Assembly: GCF_004364335.1 (NCBI RefSeq)
Contig: NZ_SOCR01000008.1
Coordinates: 1 to 64,000, forward strand
Length of the DNA: 64,000 bases
Direction of reading: 5' to 3'
From: Pseudomonas graminis
Lineage (GTDB): Bacteria > Pseudomonadota > Gammaproteobacteria > Pseudomonadales > Pseudomonadaceae
The stretch's first letter is position 1; the number at the start of each line of letters is the position of its first letter. Below are positions 63,464 through 64,000 of this stretch, in pieces. Made by a program: the position numbers and the translations under genes. Below the pieces are notes generated by a model that searched no databases, was not told the DNA's origin, and saw nothing but the letters and a program-made list of their open reading frames with translations.

Positions 63464-63475
63464 CTCACATGTGAT
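63464..63475. promoter_or_regulatory. operator-like palindrome, distal copy
   Basis: CTCACATGTGAT, 11 of 12 identical to the proximal copy, with its centre 52 bp from it (close to five helical turns). It lies just upstream of the predicted -35 and between the divergent DUF2170 and FUSC genes. Confidence 0.6.
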
Positions 63476-63562
63476 GATTTTGTGAATAGAACCACGACGG
63501 TGGTGACGCGCCGCATTTGCCGGGCTTCGGATATATTCGTCTTCCCCATGGTCAGTAACCCC

Positions 63563-64000
63563 ATGAACTCAGCCTCTCTCCCCTCCTGGCTTCGCCGCGC
63601 CCTGCGTCCTCTTCTGGACCCATACCGCCGCTATCGCCATGCCCGCTACATCCATGCCGGCCGCATCGTGGTCGGGTTGCTGGTGTCGATTCTCCTGACG
63701 ACAGGGATTAATTTGCCTCACGGTGAGTGGGCGTCGGTGACGATGCTGATCGTGATTGGAGGGTTGCAGCACCACGGCAATATCGGCAAAAAGTCGGTGG
63801 AGCGGGCGTACGGGACACTGATAGGCGCGGCGCTGGGCCTGGCGATCGTGGCGCAGGAAAGCTATCTGGGCATGCCGCTGCTGACGTACGTAATCATGTC
63901 GCTGATCTGCGGCTTCTTTGCGTATCACGCCATCGGCAAAGGGGGTTACACCGCGCTATTGTCGGCGATCACGCTGTTTATCGTGGCGGGTCATGGTGAC
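63563..64000 (+). CDS. FUSC-family membrane transporter (partial, cut by window end)
   Basis: Open to the last base of the window (146 codons seen). After a basic N-terminus, at least four transmembrane segments follow, with LPHGEWASVTMLIVIGGLQ, ERAYGTLIGAALGLAI and YTALLSAITLFIVAGHGD, typical of the FUSC/aromatic-acid-exporter family. Start taken as ATG 63563; an in-frame ATG at 63548 is also possible. The substrate is unknown. It shares its upstream region with the yjf-type operon. Confidence 0.85.
   Translation, partial: MNSASLPSWLRRALRPLLDPYRRYRHARYIHAGRIVVGLLVSILLTTGINLPHGEWASVTMLIVIGGLQHHGNIGKKSVERAYGTLIGAALGLAIVAQESYLGMPLLTYVIMSLICGFFAYHAIGKGGYTALLSAITLFIVAGHGD

Noticed and set aside
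63412..63475. Reading the TCACA/TGTGA boxes as Vfr (CRP) sites
   Set aside because: CRP-type sites are TGTGA-N6-TCACA; here the half-sites face the opposite way and abut, so the geometry is wrong.

Overview
This is a 64 kb stretch of a Pseudomonas core chromosome (about 60% G+C by eye). It is dense, with short gaps and no phage, insertion sequence or CRISPR array. Gene order follows the P. aeruginosa tyrS-to-rmcA neighbourhood almost gene by gene (tyrS, M23 peptidase, anmK, erpA, argC, ..., vfr, trpCDG / trpE, gph, rpe, agt locus, ..., lptD-surA-pdxA-rsmA-apaGH, ..., rpsU-dnaG-rpoD, rmcA, tRNA). Differences in content suggest a P. fluorescens/P. syringae-type species rather than P. aeruginosa: estA sits between trpE and trpG, there is no pyocin/tailocin block there, and the cyclic-di-GMP protein has no periplasmic ligand domain.

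Layout. 1-153: promoter and leader of an rRNA operon reading out of the left edge. 154-6267: tyrS, a cell-wall peptidase, anmK, erpA, argC, hemJ. 6312-12406: DUF805 protein, SDR, HIT protein, coq7, speD, OsmC protein, vfr and a lipoate-ligase-like protein. 12456-20603: trpGDC and trpE, each preceded by a 22-codon Trp-containing leader peptide, with estA between them and gph-rpe upstream of trpE. 20756-30766: iron-type alcohol dehydrogenase, the four-gene agt ABC transporter with its AgtSR two-component system, and a DUF3530 protein. 30819-33358: djlA, murU, amgK. 33488-41142: lptD-surA-pdxA-rsmA and apaG-apaH-glpE. 41430-46301: prkA-yeaH-spoVR stress operon. 46372-50238: cca, folK, folB, plsY, tsaD. 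50435-54792: rpsU-dnaG-rpoD. 54926-58266: rmcA-like protein and a CAT-anticodon tRNA. 58338-63394: a leftward seven-gene yjf-type operon (DUF2170, PspA-like, rhomboid protease, DUF2491, DUF350, YgiB-like lipoprotein, glutathionylspermidine-synthase-like ligase). 63563-64000: start of a FUSC-family transporter cut by the window end.

How the parts connect. AnmK, AmgK and MurU are three steps of the Pseudomonas MurNAc-recycling route that bypasses de novo UDP-MurNAc synthesis. AgtABCD and AgtSR form an uptake-plus-sensing unit. The trp genes share a duplicated attenuator-like leader, one copy of which is the in-frame 3' end of gph. The least characterised part is the yjf-type operon at the right end. 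It has an inserted rhomboid protease, an internal terminator, and a matched pair of palindromes flanking its predicted promoter.
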